Shown here in pieces: positions 16,150-24,567 of a stretch of 64,000 bases of DNA; position 1 is the first letter of the stretch, and the number at the start of each line of letters is the position of its first letter. The notes beneath the pieces are model-generated. The model had not been told where the DNA came from. It saw nothing but the letters and a program-made list of their open reading frames with translations, and did not search any database. A program made the translations under genes and the position numbers. The stretch covers positions 248,001 through 312,000 of the forward strand of contig QHVT01000006.1 of NCBI GenBank assembly GCA_003223645.1, written 5' to 3'. This DNA comes from Acidobacteriota bacterium (lineage in GTDB: Bacteria; Acidobacteriota; Thermoanaerobaculia; Gp7-AA8).

Positions 16150-16863
16150 TCAGAACCTGATCCGCTGCAATTCCTGCTTCGCCATCGAGGCCGATGTCGA
16201 ATACGGGTAGCGCTCGATCACTTGCTGCAGCGTCTTGCGCGCGAGGGCGAGGTCGCTGGTTTTCTCGTGGACGAGGGCGGTTTTGTAGAGGGCGTCGGGG
16301 GCTTTGTTCTGGTCGGCGAAGTCGGTCGTGACGCGGGCGTAGTAGCGCAGCGCGTTGGTGTAGTCGCGGGCGGCGAAGTAGGTTTCGCCGATCCAGAAGA
16401 GGGCGTTGTCGGCGAGGTCGCCGGCGGGATCGGCGTCGAGGACGCCCTGGAATCCCTGGCGCGCTTCGGCGTAGGCGCCGCGGCCGTAGGACATGATCGC
16501 CTTGCGATAATCGTCGGCGATTTTGGCGCTCGCCAATGCGCCCTGCGGCGGAGCTGCGACGAGCGGCGCGGACGGACGCGAGACTTGTGGTGTGGTCGCC
16601 GGAGTGGTGCGCGCCTCTGGCGCGCTTTCGGGGGACGGCGGCGCGCCAGAGGCGCGCACCACGCCGGCTTCTTCGAGGCGCGCGATGCGATCGTTCAACA
16701 CATCGATGCGCTCGAGCAGCTCCGTGACTGATGTCTGGAGCTGGCCGACGCGCGGGTCTTCGACCGGCGGCTGCGGAACCGGCGCGACGGCGTCATCTTG
16801 CGCCGTCGACGCGCAGGCGGCGGCGAAAAGGAGCGCGGCGGCGGCCCACAACGGCTTCTTCAT
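16150..16863 (-). CDS. cpoB: Tol-Pal system protein CpoB/YbgF-like lipoprotein
   Basis: 237 aa. The signal has lipobox FAAAC (Cys 17). A heptad coiled coil follows (about 38-66; LQTSVTELLERIDVLNDRIARLEE), then a linker and C-terminal TPR_6-type repeats (about 115-237; DYRKAIMSYGRGAYAEARQGF, ADNALFWIGETYFAARDYTNALRYY, APDALYKTALVHEKTSDLALAR). CpoB family proteins coordinate peptidoglycan synthesis with outer-membrane constriction. The linker (about 67-88) is encoded by a perfect 20-bp inverted repeat and carries the same peptide pattern as the Era insertion. The gene overlaps bamD by 4 bp. Confidence 0.9.
   Translation of the reverse strand: MKKPLWAAAALLFAAACASTAQDDAVAPVPQPPVEDPRVGQLQTSVTELLERIDVLNDRIARLEEAGVVRASGAPPSPESAPEARTTPATTPQVSRPSAPLVAAPPQGALASAKIADDYRKAIMSYGRGAYAEARQGFQGVLDADPAGDLADNALFWIGETYFAARDYTNALRYYARVTTDFADQNKAPDALYKTALVHEKTSDLALARKTLQQVIERYPYSTSASMAKQELQRIRF
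16599..16667. repeat. Palindromic repeat inserted in frame within cpoB
   Basis: GGTGCGCGCCTCTGGCGCGC (16606-16625) and GCGCGCCAGAGGCGCGCACC (16641-16660) are perfect reverse complements around a TTTCGGGGGACGGCG loop. The outer bases CCGGAGTG and CGCCGG extend the homology to the era element at 6221-6283. It is translated as GVVRASGAPPSPESAPEAR in CpoB. Confidence 0.85.
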
Positions 16864-17642
16864 GCTTTATTGCTGTCGCCGAGACGTCGCTTCGCCCGGT
16901 CCGCGTAGTCGCTCTGCGGGAACTCGGTGACGACGCGCTCGAAGTAGAGTTTCGCTTCGCCTTTGCGCCCGAGGGAATGCAGCGCGGTGCCGAGGTCGTA
17001 GAACACGCCGGCGCGATCGCCGTAGTTCGGATAGGTGTCGATCAGGAAGTTGAGGCGCTGCACGGCCGCGTTCCAGCTGTGGCGCTTGATGTAGAAGCGC
17101 GCGACGAGGTGCTCGTGCTTCGCGAGGCGGTCGAGCACGTCCTGACGCCGCGCGGTCGCCTCGTCCTTGAGCGCGCTGTTCGGATACGTGCGCAGCATGT
17201 CGGTGAACTTCTCGAGCGCTTCCTTCGTCTTTCCCTGGTCGCGGTCGGGCCGCTCCATCTGCTTGTACGAGCACATGGCCATGCGCAGCATCGCGTAGTC
17301 GGCCTGCTCGCTGGTCGGATAACGGTTCACGAAATCGCGATACTTGTACTGCGCCTCGACGAGGTTCACCGCATCACCCTGCTCGTAGTACGTGTCGGCG
17401 ACGCGCAGCAGGCTGCGGCGGCCGAGGACTTCGTTGGGGTGGTTCTCGTAAAGGTAGGTGTAGTACGTGCGCGCCCGCTGCCACTTGTGATGCGCGTAGA
17501 AATCTTCCGCGCGCGCCCAGACCTGGTCCGGCGAGAGCCGCAGCAGTTCGGGATCGACCGTGACGCGAAACTGCCGCGGTCCGTGATGGCAGGCCGCGAT
17601 CAGCACCAAACCGATCGCGATCGTGAGTTTTCGTAAGTTCAA
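16860..17642 (-). CDS. bamD: Outer membrane assembly lipoprotein BamD-like
   Basis: I choose TTG at 17642 because GGAGG lies 4 bp upstream and it gives NLRKLTIAIGLVLIAAC, a lipoprotein signal. The track's ATG 17663 adds only seven residues. About 260 aa with tandem TPR_6 repeats (AEDFYAHHKWQRARTYYTYL, LRVADTYYEQGDAVNLVEAQ, YAMLRMAMCSYKQ...ALEKFTDMLRTYPNS). The layout matches BamD, which binds BamA for outer-membrane barrel insertion. YfiO-type residues (YKYRDFVNRYPTSEQADYAM) support the call. It forms an operon with cpoB. Confidence 0.9.
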   Translation of the reverse strand: MNLRKLTIAIGLVLIAACHHGPRQFRVTVDPELLRLSPDQVWARAEDFYAHHKWQRARTYYTYLYENHPNEVLGRRSLLRVADTYYEQGDAVNLVEAQYKYRDFVNRYPTSEQADYAMLRMAMCSYKQMERPDRDQGKTKEALEKFTDMLRTYPNSALKDEATARRQDVLDRLAKHEHLVARFYIKRHSWNAAVQRLNFLIDTYPNYGDRAGVFYDLGTALHSLGRKGEAKLYFERVVTEFPQSDYADRAKRRLGDSNKA

Positions 17643-17700
17643 GTGTCCTCCGGATTCAGGCAAAAGTTCAAAGGTAAAAGGTAAACGTGATGATCAATCC

Positions 17701-17794
17701 GTCATCCTGAGCCGCGTAGACGGCGAAGGATCTCGAAATTGCAGGCTCTTCGTATTTTGAGATCCTTCGTCGCGCTTCGCCGACTCAGGATGAC
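17701..17794. repeat. GTCATCCTGAGC inverted repeat
   Basis: Arms are GTCATCCTGAGCCGCGTAGA and CGACTCAGGATGAC, with inner CGAAGGATCTCGAAAT facing TTTTGAGATCCTTCG. It lies between bamD and rpe and could end transcription, but its dispersal marks it as a repeat family. Confidence 0.85.
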
Positions 17795-17868
17795 GGGTGT
17801 AGTCGTTGAATTCAGCGAAGCTACTTTCACCTTTTACCTTTTACCTTTTCCCTTTTGCCTCAAATGGC

Positions 17869-18528
17869 TTAGGCGCTCACCGTGTGAACAGCGCTCCGTA
17901 TCCGTTCGATTGCATCCGCCCGGTTGGTTTCCCCGAAAACTGCCGAACCCGCCACGAGAATCGTCGCCCCGGCAGCGACGACGTGGGGCGCGGTCTTCGC
18001 GTCGACGCCGCCGTCCACCTCGATCTCCACACGGAGTCCCCTCTCGCGGATGAGTCTGGAGATATGACGAATCTTGGGCACAACAGGTTCTATGAATCTT
18101 TGTCCGCCGAATCCGGGGTTGACCGTCATCGCCAGAACGTAGTCGCAAAACTCGATCGCGGTCGACAACGATTCCGCCGGCGTCGCGGGATTGATGGCGA
18201 TTCCGGCCAGCGCGCCGCCGTCACGAATCATTTGCAGCGCGCGCTGCAGATGCGGCTCGGCCTCGATGTGAATCGAGATCATGTCCGCGCCGGCGTCGAG
18301 AAAGCGATCGATGTATCTCTGCGGATCGCTGATCATCAGATGACAGTCGAACGGCAGCTTCGTGCGCGCGCGCAACGCCTTCACGATCGCCGGACCGATC
18401 GTCAGGTTCGGCACGAAGTGGCCGTCCATGACGTCGAGGTGCAACAGGTCGGCGGACGCGACGGTGTCGAGCTCGTCGGCGAGGCGCGCGAAATCCGCGG
18501 AGAGGAGTGATGGGGCGATGCGGATCAT
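17869..18528 (-). CDS. rpe: Ribulose-phosphate 3-epimerase
   Basis: I start at MIRIAPSLLSADF (18528); the track's extension is translated GAAGGCAG repeat. About 219 aa TIM barrel interconverting ribulose-5-P and xylulose-5-P in the pentose phosphate pathway. Signature motifs: LHLDVMDGHFVPNLTIGP, DCHLMISDPQRYIDRF, MTVNPGFGGQRFI and VDGGVDAKTAP. Metal-binding His/Asp are present (LDVMDGH; DCHLM). It is downstream of the PASTA-protein gene, separated by a repeat block. Confidence 0.96.
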   Translation of the reverse strand: MIRIAPSLLSADFARLADELDTVASADLLHLDVMDGHFVPNLTIGPAIVKALRARTKLPFDCHLMISDPQRYIDRFLDAGADMISIHIEAEPHLQRALQMIRDGGALAGIAINPATPAESLSTAIEFCDYVLAMTVNPGFGGQRFIEPVVPKIRHISRLIRERGLRVEIEVDGGVDAKTAPHVVAAGATILVAGSAVFGETNRADAIERIRSAVHTVSA

Positions 18529-18536
18529 GGGGATGA

Positions 18537-18710
18537 GAAGGCAGAAGGTAGAAGGCAGAAGGCAGAAATGAAGATGGATTTGCGAGCACAGACCAAGAAT
18601 GCAGAGCGCAGAACGCAGAACGCAGAATTGAGATGCCCGCCCGCCGGCCAATCCGGGTGTGTTTCTAAATTCTGCATTCTGCGTTCTGCCTTCTGCATTC
18701 CTGGACCGTG
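18537..18710. repeat. GAAGGCAGA tandem/inverted repeat block
   Basis: AAGGCAGAAGGTAGAAGGCAGAAGG on one side, an internal CAGAGCGCAGAACGCAGAACG stretch, then TTCTGCATTCTGCGTTCTGCC on the other. It is the same family as 6632-6735 and 48913-49016 and generates the spurious N-terminal extension of the rpe ORF. Confidence 0.85.
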
Positions 18711-18774
18711 CGCGCAACCCTTCCCCTCGAAGCGCGCACGAGATGACGGAGCATCTGTACCTGTCACCCTACCC

Positions 18775-19551
18775 TCACCCCGGTCCTCCCGGCGCCGGTC
18801 CCGCCGCCGGCGACTCGATGATACTCGTCTCCTCCTGCCGCGACACGACGACGGAGATTCCGTCGCGGCCGCTCACCGGGGAGCCGCGCAGCGGATATTG
18901 GCGGATGATGATGCCGTCGGCGATGCCGGGATAGGCCTCGTATTTCACGGTCGATACGGTGAGGCCGCGCGCTTCGAGCGCGGGACGGACGGCGTCGAGT
19001 CTTCGGTCGATGAGATCGGGCATCACGTACTGCGGGGGTGGCGGCGGCACGCCGACGAGCAGCGCGACCGCGGTCTGCGGCGCGACGACGGTTCCTTTCG
19101 GCGGATCGGCTTCGAGCACGCCTTTCACGTCGGCGCCGACGTACGAGACGGTGTTCAGCTTCATGTTCTGTTGTCCGAGGCGCAGCATCGCGGTGCCGGC
19201 GGTCATGCCGGCGAAGTCGGGCACGCGCAGCACGAGCGGTCCCGCGCTCAGCTCGACGCGAATCGTCGAGCCGCGCTTGATGAGGCTCGTCGCGCCGGGC
19301 GTGCGGTTCTGCCAGACGACGTTGCCGAGCGGCACTTTGTCGGAGTTGCGGCGATGGGCGTCATCGACTTCCAGCTCGACGCCGAGATCGCGCGTGACCG
19401 CGCGCGCGTCAGCGATCGACCGGCCGATGAGGTTCGGCGTCGGAAGCGAGCGGCCTTTGACGAAGAACGTGAACCAGAAGTACGTGCTCGTGCCGAACAC
19501 GATCAGAAGCACGGCGCCGAACACTATGTTTTCAAGACAGCCGCGCTTCAT
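18775..19551 (-). CDS. Membrane-anchored triple-PASTA protein
   Basis: 258 aa. A single N-terminal membrane segment (VFGAVLLIVFGTSTYFWFTFF, about 10-30) is followed by three PASTA repeats: LPTPNLIGRSIADARAV (about 36), LRVPDFAGMTAGTAML (about 108) and YVMPDLIDRRLDAVRPAL (about 176). A short Pro/Gly tail ends it. PASTA domains sense peptidoglycan fragments, usually on PknB kinases or penicillin-binding proteins; here no catalytic domain is attached. It may act as a free-standing wall sensor or partner. It is followed by rpe on the same strand. Confidence 0.88.
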   Translation of the reverse strand: MKRGCLENIVFGAVLLIVFGTSTYFWFTFFVKGRSLPTPNLIGRSIADARAVTRDLGVELEVDDAHRRNSDKVPLGNVVWQNRTPGATSLIKRGSTIRVELSAGPLVLRVPDFAGMTAGTAMLRLGQQNMKLNTVSYVGADVKGVLEADPPKGTVVAPQTAVALLVGVPPPPPQYVMPDLIDRRLDAVRPALEARGLTVSTVKYEAYPGIADGIIIRQYPLRGSPVSGRDGISVVVSRQEETSIIESPAAGPAPGGPG

Positions 19552-19578
19552 CCGATCTCGTATCCCTCGAAACCAGCC

Positions 19579-19666
19579 GTCATCCTGAGCGCAGCGAAGG
19601 ATCTCAAAATACGCAAACGTTTCGCATTTTGAGATCCTTCGTCGCGCTTCGCCGACTCAGGATGAC
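19579..19666. repeat. GTCATCCTGAGC inverted repeat
   Basis: GTCATCCTGAGCGCAGCGAAGGATCTCAAAATACG faces its inverted counterpart ending CGACTCAGGATGAC. It lies between lon and the PASTA gene. Confidence 0.85.
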
Positions 19667-19699
19667 GGTTTTTCTCACGACCTCTCACGATCACGAGCT

Positions 19700-22186
19700 T
19701 CATCGCCCTTCGGCCCGCTCAGTCGCGCGATCCGTCTTCTCGCGCTGCTCCGCGCGGTACTCGCGCTCGTCGTACTTCCGGTCGTGGTCCTTGATGATGT
19801 AGAGCGGGATGAGCGCTTCCTTCCAGACGTCTTCGACGCGCTGCACGAAGACGAACTTCAGCGCCGCCTTCGTCTCCTCCGGCACTTCGGAGATGTCCTT
19901 GCGATTGCCCTCGGGCAGCAGCACGGTCTTGATGTTCGCGCGGTGCGCGGCCATCACTTTCTCTTTGATCCCGCCGACGGAAAGCACTTTGCCGCGTAAG
20001 GTAATTTCTCCCGTCATGGCGATGTCGTGGCGCACGGGACGCTCTCCCATCACCGAGGCGATGCAGGTCGCGATGGCGACGCCGGCGGACGGACCGTCCT
20101 TCGGGATCGCCCCGGCGGGGAAGTGGATGTGGATGTCGTGCTCGCTGAACTTCTTCTCGGGGATGTCGATCTCGTGCGCCTTCGAGCGGACATACGAGTA
20201 CGCGGCCTGTACGGACTCGCGCATCACGTCGCCGAGCTGGCCGGTGACGGTCGTGCGTCCCGTGCCGGGCATGCGCGTGGCCTCGATGAACATGATCTCG
20301 CCGCCGAACTGCGTCCAGGCGAGTCCGGTCGATACGCCGATCTCCGGATGCCGTTCCGCGAATTCGTGCTCGAACTTCACGAGGCCGAGGTACGCCTCGA
20401 TGTCGTCCGTCTTCACTTCGTACGTCTTCGTCTCCTCGTCGCCGCTCGCGACTTTGCGCGCGATCTTGCGCAGCACCGTCGCGAGGTTGCGCTCGAGATT
20501 GCGCACGCCTGCTTCGGCGGTGTAATCGCGAATGATGAGCAGGATCGCGTCTTCGTCGATCTTCACCTGATCGGCGGTGAGGCCGTGATTCTCGAGGAGC
20601 TCGGGGATCAGATGCTTCACCGCGATCGCGAGCTTTTCGTTTTCCGTGTAGCCGGAGAGGCGAATGACTTCCATGCGATCGCGCAGCGGACTCGGAATCA
20701 TGTCGAGCACGTTCGCGGTGCAGATGAAGAGCGTGTGCGAGAGATCGAACGGGATCTCGAGATAGCGATCGACGAACGCGTGGTTCTGTTTCGGATCGAG
20801 CACTTCGAGGAGCGCCGACGACGGATCGCCGCGGAAGTCTTTTCCGATCTTGTCGATCTCGTCGATCATGATCAGCGGGTTGTTCACGCCGATCTGCATG
20901 TAGCTGCTGATCAGTTTCCCCGGCATCGCGCCGATGTAGGTCTTACGATGTCCGCGAATCTCCGATTCATCGGTGACGCCGCCGACGGCCATGCGCACGA
21001 ACTTCCGTCCGAGCGCGTCGGCGATCGCTGCGCCGAGGGAAGTCTTGCCGACGCCGGGAGGACCGGTGAAGCAGAGGATCGGTCCCTTGAGATCGCCCTT
21101 CAGTTTGAGCACGGCGAGAAACTCGAGGACGCGCTCCTTCACTTTGTCGAGTCCGTGATGCCGCGCGTCGAGAATCTCTTCCGCTTTCTGCAAGTCGAGT
21201 CGATCTTCGGTGTGCTGCGTCCACGGCACCTGCAGCACCGTGTCGAGATGTCCCTTCAGCACCGCGTAGTCCGATGATGACTGCGAGAGCTGCCCCATGC
21301 GCGTCACTTCGCGGCGCAGCGTCGTCTTGTGATCCTCGATGATCGGCAGCGTCTCGATGCGATCGCGGTACGTGTCCGCCTCGCGCTCCGCGGCGTTCGT
21401 TTCTCCGAGCTCGTCCTGAATGATGCGCAGCTGCTCGCGCAGATAGTTCTCGCGATCGCGGCGATCGATCGAGGTCTGAATCTGACGCTGCAATTCGCGA
21501 TCGACGGTCGCGCGTCCGAGGTCGCGATTGATCCAGTCGATGAGCAGCTCGATGCGCTCGATCGGATTCACCGTCTCGAGCAGCAACTGTTTTTCTTCGA
21601 GCGGGAAGTTGACGAAGGACGAGAGCAGATCGGCGAAGGTGTCGGGACCTTCGCTGACGTTCATGCGCAGGATGTTCAGCAGCTCGTTCGAATACTTGGA
21701 GTCGCTCTCGACGAGCTTCTCGAAGAGCGTCATCGCCTTGTTCATCAGCGAGTCCGTCTTCACGCCCTTCGGAATCGGGCGCGGCGCGACCTCCCGCAGT
21801 TGCGCCTCGAAGTACGGCTCGTTCTGCAGCATCTGCACGAGCTCGACGCGCTGGCGGCCCTGCAGGAAGAGTTGATAGCGATCGGACGAGAGCGGCAGGC
21901 GCTGCACGATCGCCGCGAGCACGCCGATCTGCGAGAGATCCTCGGCGCGCGGATTCTCCTTGTCGCCGGTCTTCTGACAGAACGCGGCGATCAGGTTCTG
22001 ATCGTCGGGGAGACTCTTGAGCAGGCGCACGTTGCGGTCGATGCCGACCTGCAGCGAGAGCACGCCGCCGGGAAAGAGCACCGACGAGACGAGGGGGATG
22101 ATCGGCAGCCGGCTCGGAACGTCGAGGTCCATCCAGTCCTGGGAGTTGTTGGGCAACTGCGGTTTCCCGCGATTCGATTGGGCCAT
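19700..22186 (-). CDS. lon: ATP-dependent protease Lon
   Basis: 828 aa. An N-terminal LonN substrate domain (about 25-220; [18 protein letters not shown]), AAA+ ATPase with Walker [10 protein letters not shown] and Walker [12 protein letters not shown], and a C-terminal S16 protease with the catalytic Ser in [10 protein letters not shown] and Lys in [12 protein letters not shown]. It degrades misfolded and regulatory proteins in the cytosol. The C-terminus has a charged extension ([19 protein letters not shown]) beyond the usual end. It diverges from the PHP-domain gene. I see no CIRCE element in the intergenic region. Confidence 0.97.
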   Translation of the reverse strand: MAQSNRGKPQLPNNSQDWMDLDVPSRLPIIPLVSSVLFPGGVLSLQVGIDRNVRLLKSLPDDQNLIAAFCQKTGDKENPRAEDLSQIGVLAAIVQRLPLSSDRYQLFLQGRQRVELVQMLQNEPYFEAQLREVAPRPIPKGVKTDSLMNKAMTLFEKLVESDSKYSNELLNILRMNVSEGPDTFADLLSSFVNFPLEEKQLLLETVNPIERIELLIDWINRDLGRATVDRELQRQIQTSIDRRDRENYLREQLRIIQDELGETNAAEREADTYRDRIETLPIIEDHKTTLRREVTRMGQLSQSSSDYAVLKGHLDTVLQVPWTQHTEDRLDLQKAEEILDARHHGLDKVKERVLEFLAVLKLKGDLKGPILCFTGPPGVGKTSLGAAIADALGRKFVRMAVGGVTDESEIRGHRKTYIGAMPGKLISSYMQIGVNNPLIMIDEIDKIGKDFRGDPSSALLEVLDPKQNHAFVDRYLEIPFDLSHTLFICTANVLDMIPSPLRDRMEVIRLSGYTENEKLAIAVKHLIPELLENHGLTADQVKIDEDAILLIIRDYTAEAGVRNLERNLATVLRKIARKVASGDEETKTYEVKTDDIEAYLGLVKFEHEFAERHPEIGVSTGLAWTQFGGEIMFIEATRMPGTGRTTVTGQLGDVMRESVQAAYSYVRSKAHEIDIPEKKFSEHDIHIHFPAGAIPKDGPSAGVAIATCIASVMGERPVRHDIAMTGEITLRGKVLSVGGIKEKVMAAHRANIKTVLLPEGNRKDISEVPEETKAALKFVFVQRVEDVWKEALIPLYIIKDHDRKYDEREYRAEQREKTDRATERAEGR

Positions 22187-22359
22187 TGCTTAGCCGGCGC
22201 CGTCCGCGCGCGCCGCAATTGTAGTCGCTTCACACAACAAGAAATCGCGTGAAGCGAATTGCGCGCCGCGATCGCGCTCAAAGCGAGGTGAACAAGTGCT
22301 GCTACACTGCGAGCGCGACGGCACGTTCCTGGCAGCAGAAGCCGTCGGACAACGATCGA

Positions 22360-23355
22360 ATGTCGAGTGCGAGCGAGCCTTTTCTATCAGACCCGGCGCT
22401 GAAGCGGGCGGATCTGCATTGCCACAGCCGCTTCTCGATCTTCAAGTACTTCAAGCGCGCGAACACGCGCGACTGCTACAACGCACCCGAGGACGTGTAT
22501 CGGATCGCGAAAGAGCGCGGCATGTCGTTCGTCACGCTCACCGATCACGACTCCATCGACGGCGCGCTGTATCTCCTCAATAAGTGGCCGGACATGAAGG
22601 ACTTCTTCATCGGAGAAGAAGTCGAGACCTATTTCCCGGAGACGAGCCAGCGCATCCACATCGGCGTGTGGGGACTGAACGAGGCGCAGCATCGCGAGAT
22701 CCAGCGGCTGCGGCCGGACATCCGCGAGCTGATTCCGTACATGAAATCGGAGCGGCTGCTGTTCGGCATCAACCATCTCTTTCAGAACTATCGGATGAAG
22801 AACGTGCCGGCGCGCTACATCGCCGAGCTGCTGGACATGTTCAAGGTCTTCGAAGTGCTGAACGGCGCGATGGCGTCGTATCACAACAAGATGGTGCAGC
22901 AGCTCGTGCAGCACGTGAAGGAAACGCACGGCCAGCACATCTCGATGGTCGGCGGCTCCGACGCGCACACGTTGAAACACGTCGCGAAGGTGCACACCGT
23001 CGCGAAGGGCGAGACGCCGCAGGAGTTCCTCGACAACGTGCGCGAGGGAAACTGCTTTGCCTGGGGCAGCGAGATGCGCTTCCGCGAACTGATCGCGGAC
23101 ATTTATCTATTGACCCTCGCCTACCAAAGCGAAATGGGCGCCGACCTCCGCAACCGCGAATACACGCGAATGGACAAAACGATCCAACTCGCTGGAAGAC
23201 TCGCGTCCATCCCCGCGACGATCTCCGGCATCCCCGCGGCGATCACGTCGCTGAATTACCTCAAGCAGATCGTGGTGACGAAGGGATTGTCGTTCCGCTT
23301 CTCGAAGCTGGTGGAGGAGATCCGGCCGGGATTTGCGACGGGCGAACAGCAGTAA
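22360..23355 (+). CDS. PHP-domain metal-dependent phosphoesterase
   Basis: I start at MSSASEPFL (22360), just before the conserved core; the longer track start runs through lon's promoter. About 331 aa. PHP motifs: ADLHCHSRFS (motif I), TLTDHDSIDGA (motif II), GINHLFQNY and GGSDAHTLKHV (motif IV), supplying the His/Asp metal ligands. PHP proteins hydrolyse phosphoesters (nucleotides, histidinol-P, RNA ends) and the substrate here is unknown. The C-terminal 80 residues after SDAH are helical and family-specific. It converges on the lipase gene with a 6-bp gap. Confidence 0.85.
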   Translation: MSSASEPFLSDPALKRADLHCHSRFSIFKYFKRANTRDCYNAPEDVYRIAKERGMSFVTLTDHDSIDGALYLLNKWPDMKDFFIGEEVETYFPETSQRIHIGVWGLNEAQHREIQRLRPDIRELIPYMKSERLLFGINHLFQNYRMKNVPARYIAELLDMFKVFEVLNGAMASYHNKMVQQLVQHVKETHGQHISMVGGSDAHTLKHVAKVHTVAKGETPQEFLDNVREGNCFAWGSEMRFRELIADIYLLTLAYQSEMGADLRNREYTRMDKTIQLAGRLASIPATISGIPAAITSLNYLKQIVVTKGLSFRFSKLVEEIRPGFATGEQQ

Positions 23356-23361
23356 CCCGCG

Positions 23362-24435
23362 TCAGATCTTCTCTTTCACGAAACTCTCGATCGAGCCCAA
23401 CCGCGATCGCAGCCGCGACTTCGGCGTCGGATGCTTTGCTGCCGCCGTCTCCGGCGCCGGCGGCGCCGACACGGATGTACCGCCGAGGAGTCTCATGTAG
23501 TTCACGGCGGGATGCTGATATCCCGCCTCGGAATACCAATTGGTGCTGCCGGAAGGGACTCCCGTCAACGGAATGAAGCCGGTCGCCGGCTGGGCATAGC
23601 TGACGTGAGTCGCTTTCATGATGTCCGTGAATCCGACGACGGCGGCATAGATCAGGTCCGGCACTTTGATGCCGGACGCCGCATAGACGTCATCGTCGTC
23701 TTTGATGCTCGCCCAGCAATTCGGCACGATATCCAGCGAATTGACGTAGCGCATCGAGTAGCCGAAGCTCGAATCGAAGTAGCTCGCGAACGCGGCATTG
23801 CCGGCACTCGGCCCGGCGAACGTGGCGGGCACGACGTGCAGGTTGGGACACTGACTCGCGAGCACGTTCTGAAGCCACGGCGCGATGACCGAGGAGAGAC
23901 AGCCGCCGAGACTGTGGCCGGTGACGACGAGGACCGGATTGTCGTTCGCCGGAGCAGAGAGATAGCTGCCGAGAAACTGCACGAGCGTTTGGCCGCCGAT
24001 GGCGCAGCTCTCGATGGCTTTCAATCCGTCGACCGTGCCGCCGGCGATTCGGGCGGGATTGTCCGGCGCCCAAGGGAGCGGAACCTGATGCGCGATGTCA
24101 AAGTCCTCCCAGATATTTTCGACGCTGCCCCACGCGTCATTCACATCGGTGTCCGTGCCGCGCGTGACGACGGCGGCGAACGTCGGCGGCAGTCCGGCGG
24201 CCATGGTGTACGCCGCAACGAACACGAGGTTCGCGTTGTCGTGGTTCTCCGCCGGTCCCCAGACACACTGCCACGAGCCGGTTGCATCGAGCGGCCGCAG
24301 CGCAGCGACCCCCGCCGCAATTTCCGCAAAATCGAAGTACGAGACTTCGCAGAGCTGCAGATAGGCGATGGCAAACGGATCGGGAGTGGTGGTGGAAGGC
24401 TGGGTCATTGCCAGCTTTTGTTGATCGTTCGCCAT
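23362..24435 (-). CDS. Class 3 lipase (alpha/beta hydrolase), cytosolic
   Basis: 357 aa. The nucleophile elbow VTGHSLGGCLSS (about 190) is diagnostic of lipase_3. The likely Asp is in YVNSLDIVPNCW (about 255) and the His in EAGYQHPAVNYM near the C-terminus. There is no signal peptide (MANDQQKLAMTQ), so it would act on intracellular lipid or be released by another route. It is the last gene of the sigma/anti-sigma/caspase/CHAT cluster, 132 bp after the CHAT gene, and could have its own promoter. In that context a membrane-damaging effector role is an inference. Confidence 0.85.
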   Translation of the reverse strand: MANDQQKLAMTQPSTTTPDPFAIAYLQLCEVSYFDFAEIAAGVAALRPLDATGSWQCVWGPAENHDNANLVFVAAYTMAAGLPPTFAAVVTRGTDTDVNDAWGSVENIWEDFDIAHQVPLPWAPDNPARIAGGTVDGLKAIESCAIGGQTLVQFLGSYLSAPANDNPVLVVTGHSLGGCLSSVIAPWLQNVLASQCPNLHVVPATFAGPSAGNAAFASYFDSSFGYSMRYVNSLDIVPNCWASIKDDDDVYAASGIKVPDLIYAAVVGFTDIMKATHVSYAQPATGFIPLTGVPSGSTNWYSEAGYQHPAVNYMRLLGGTSVSAPPAPETAAAKHPTPKSRLRSRLGSIESFVKEKI

Positions 24436-24567
24436 GAGCGTCTTCTCCCTATGGACGGATTGAGTGAACCATTTCGATTATACAATCGCGCTTTAGCACC
24501 TCCGGGACGACAATTCCGCTCTCGCGATCGCGCTGGGAATTGTGCTATTCCTCGAAGAGGATCCCTT

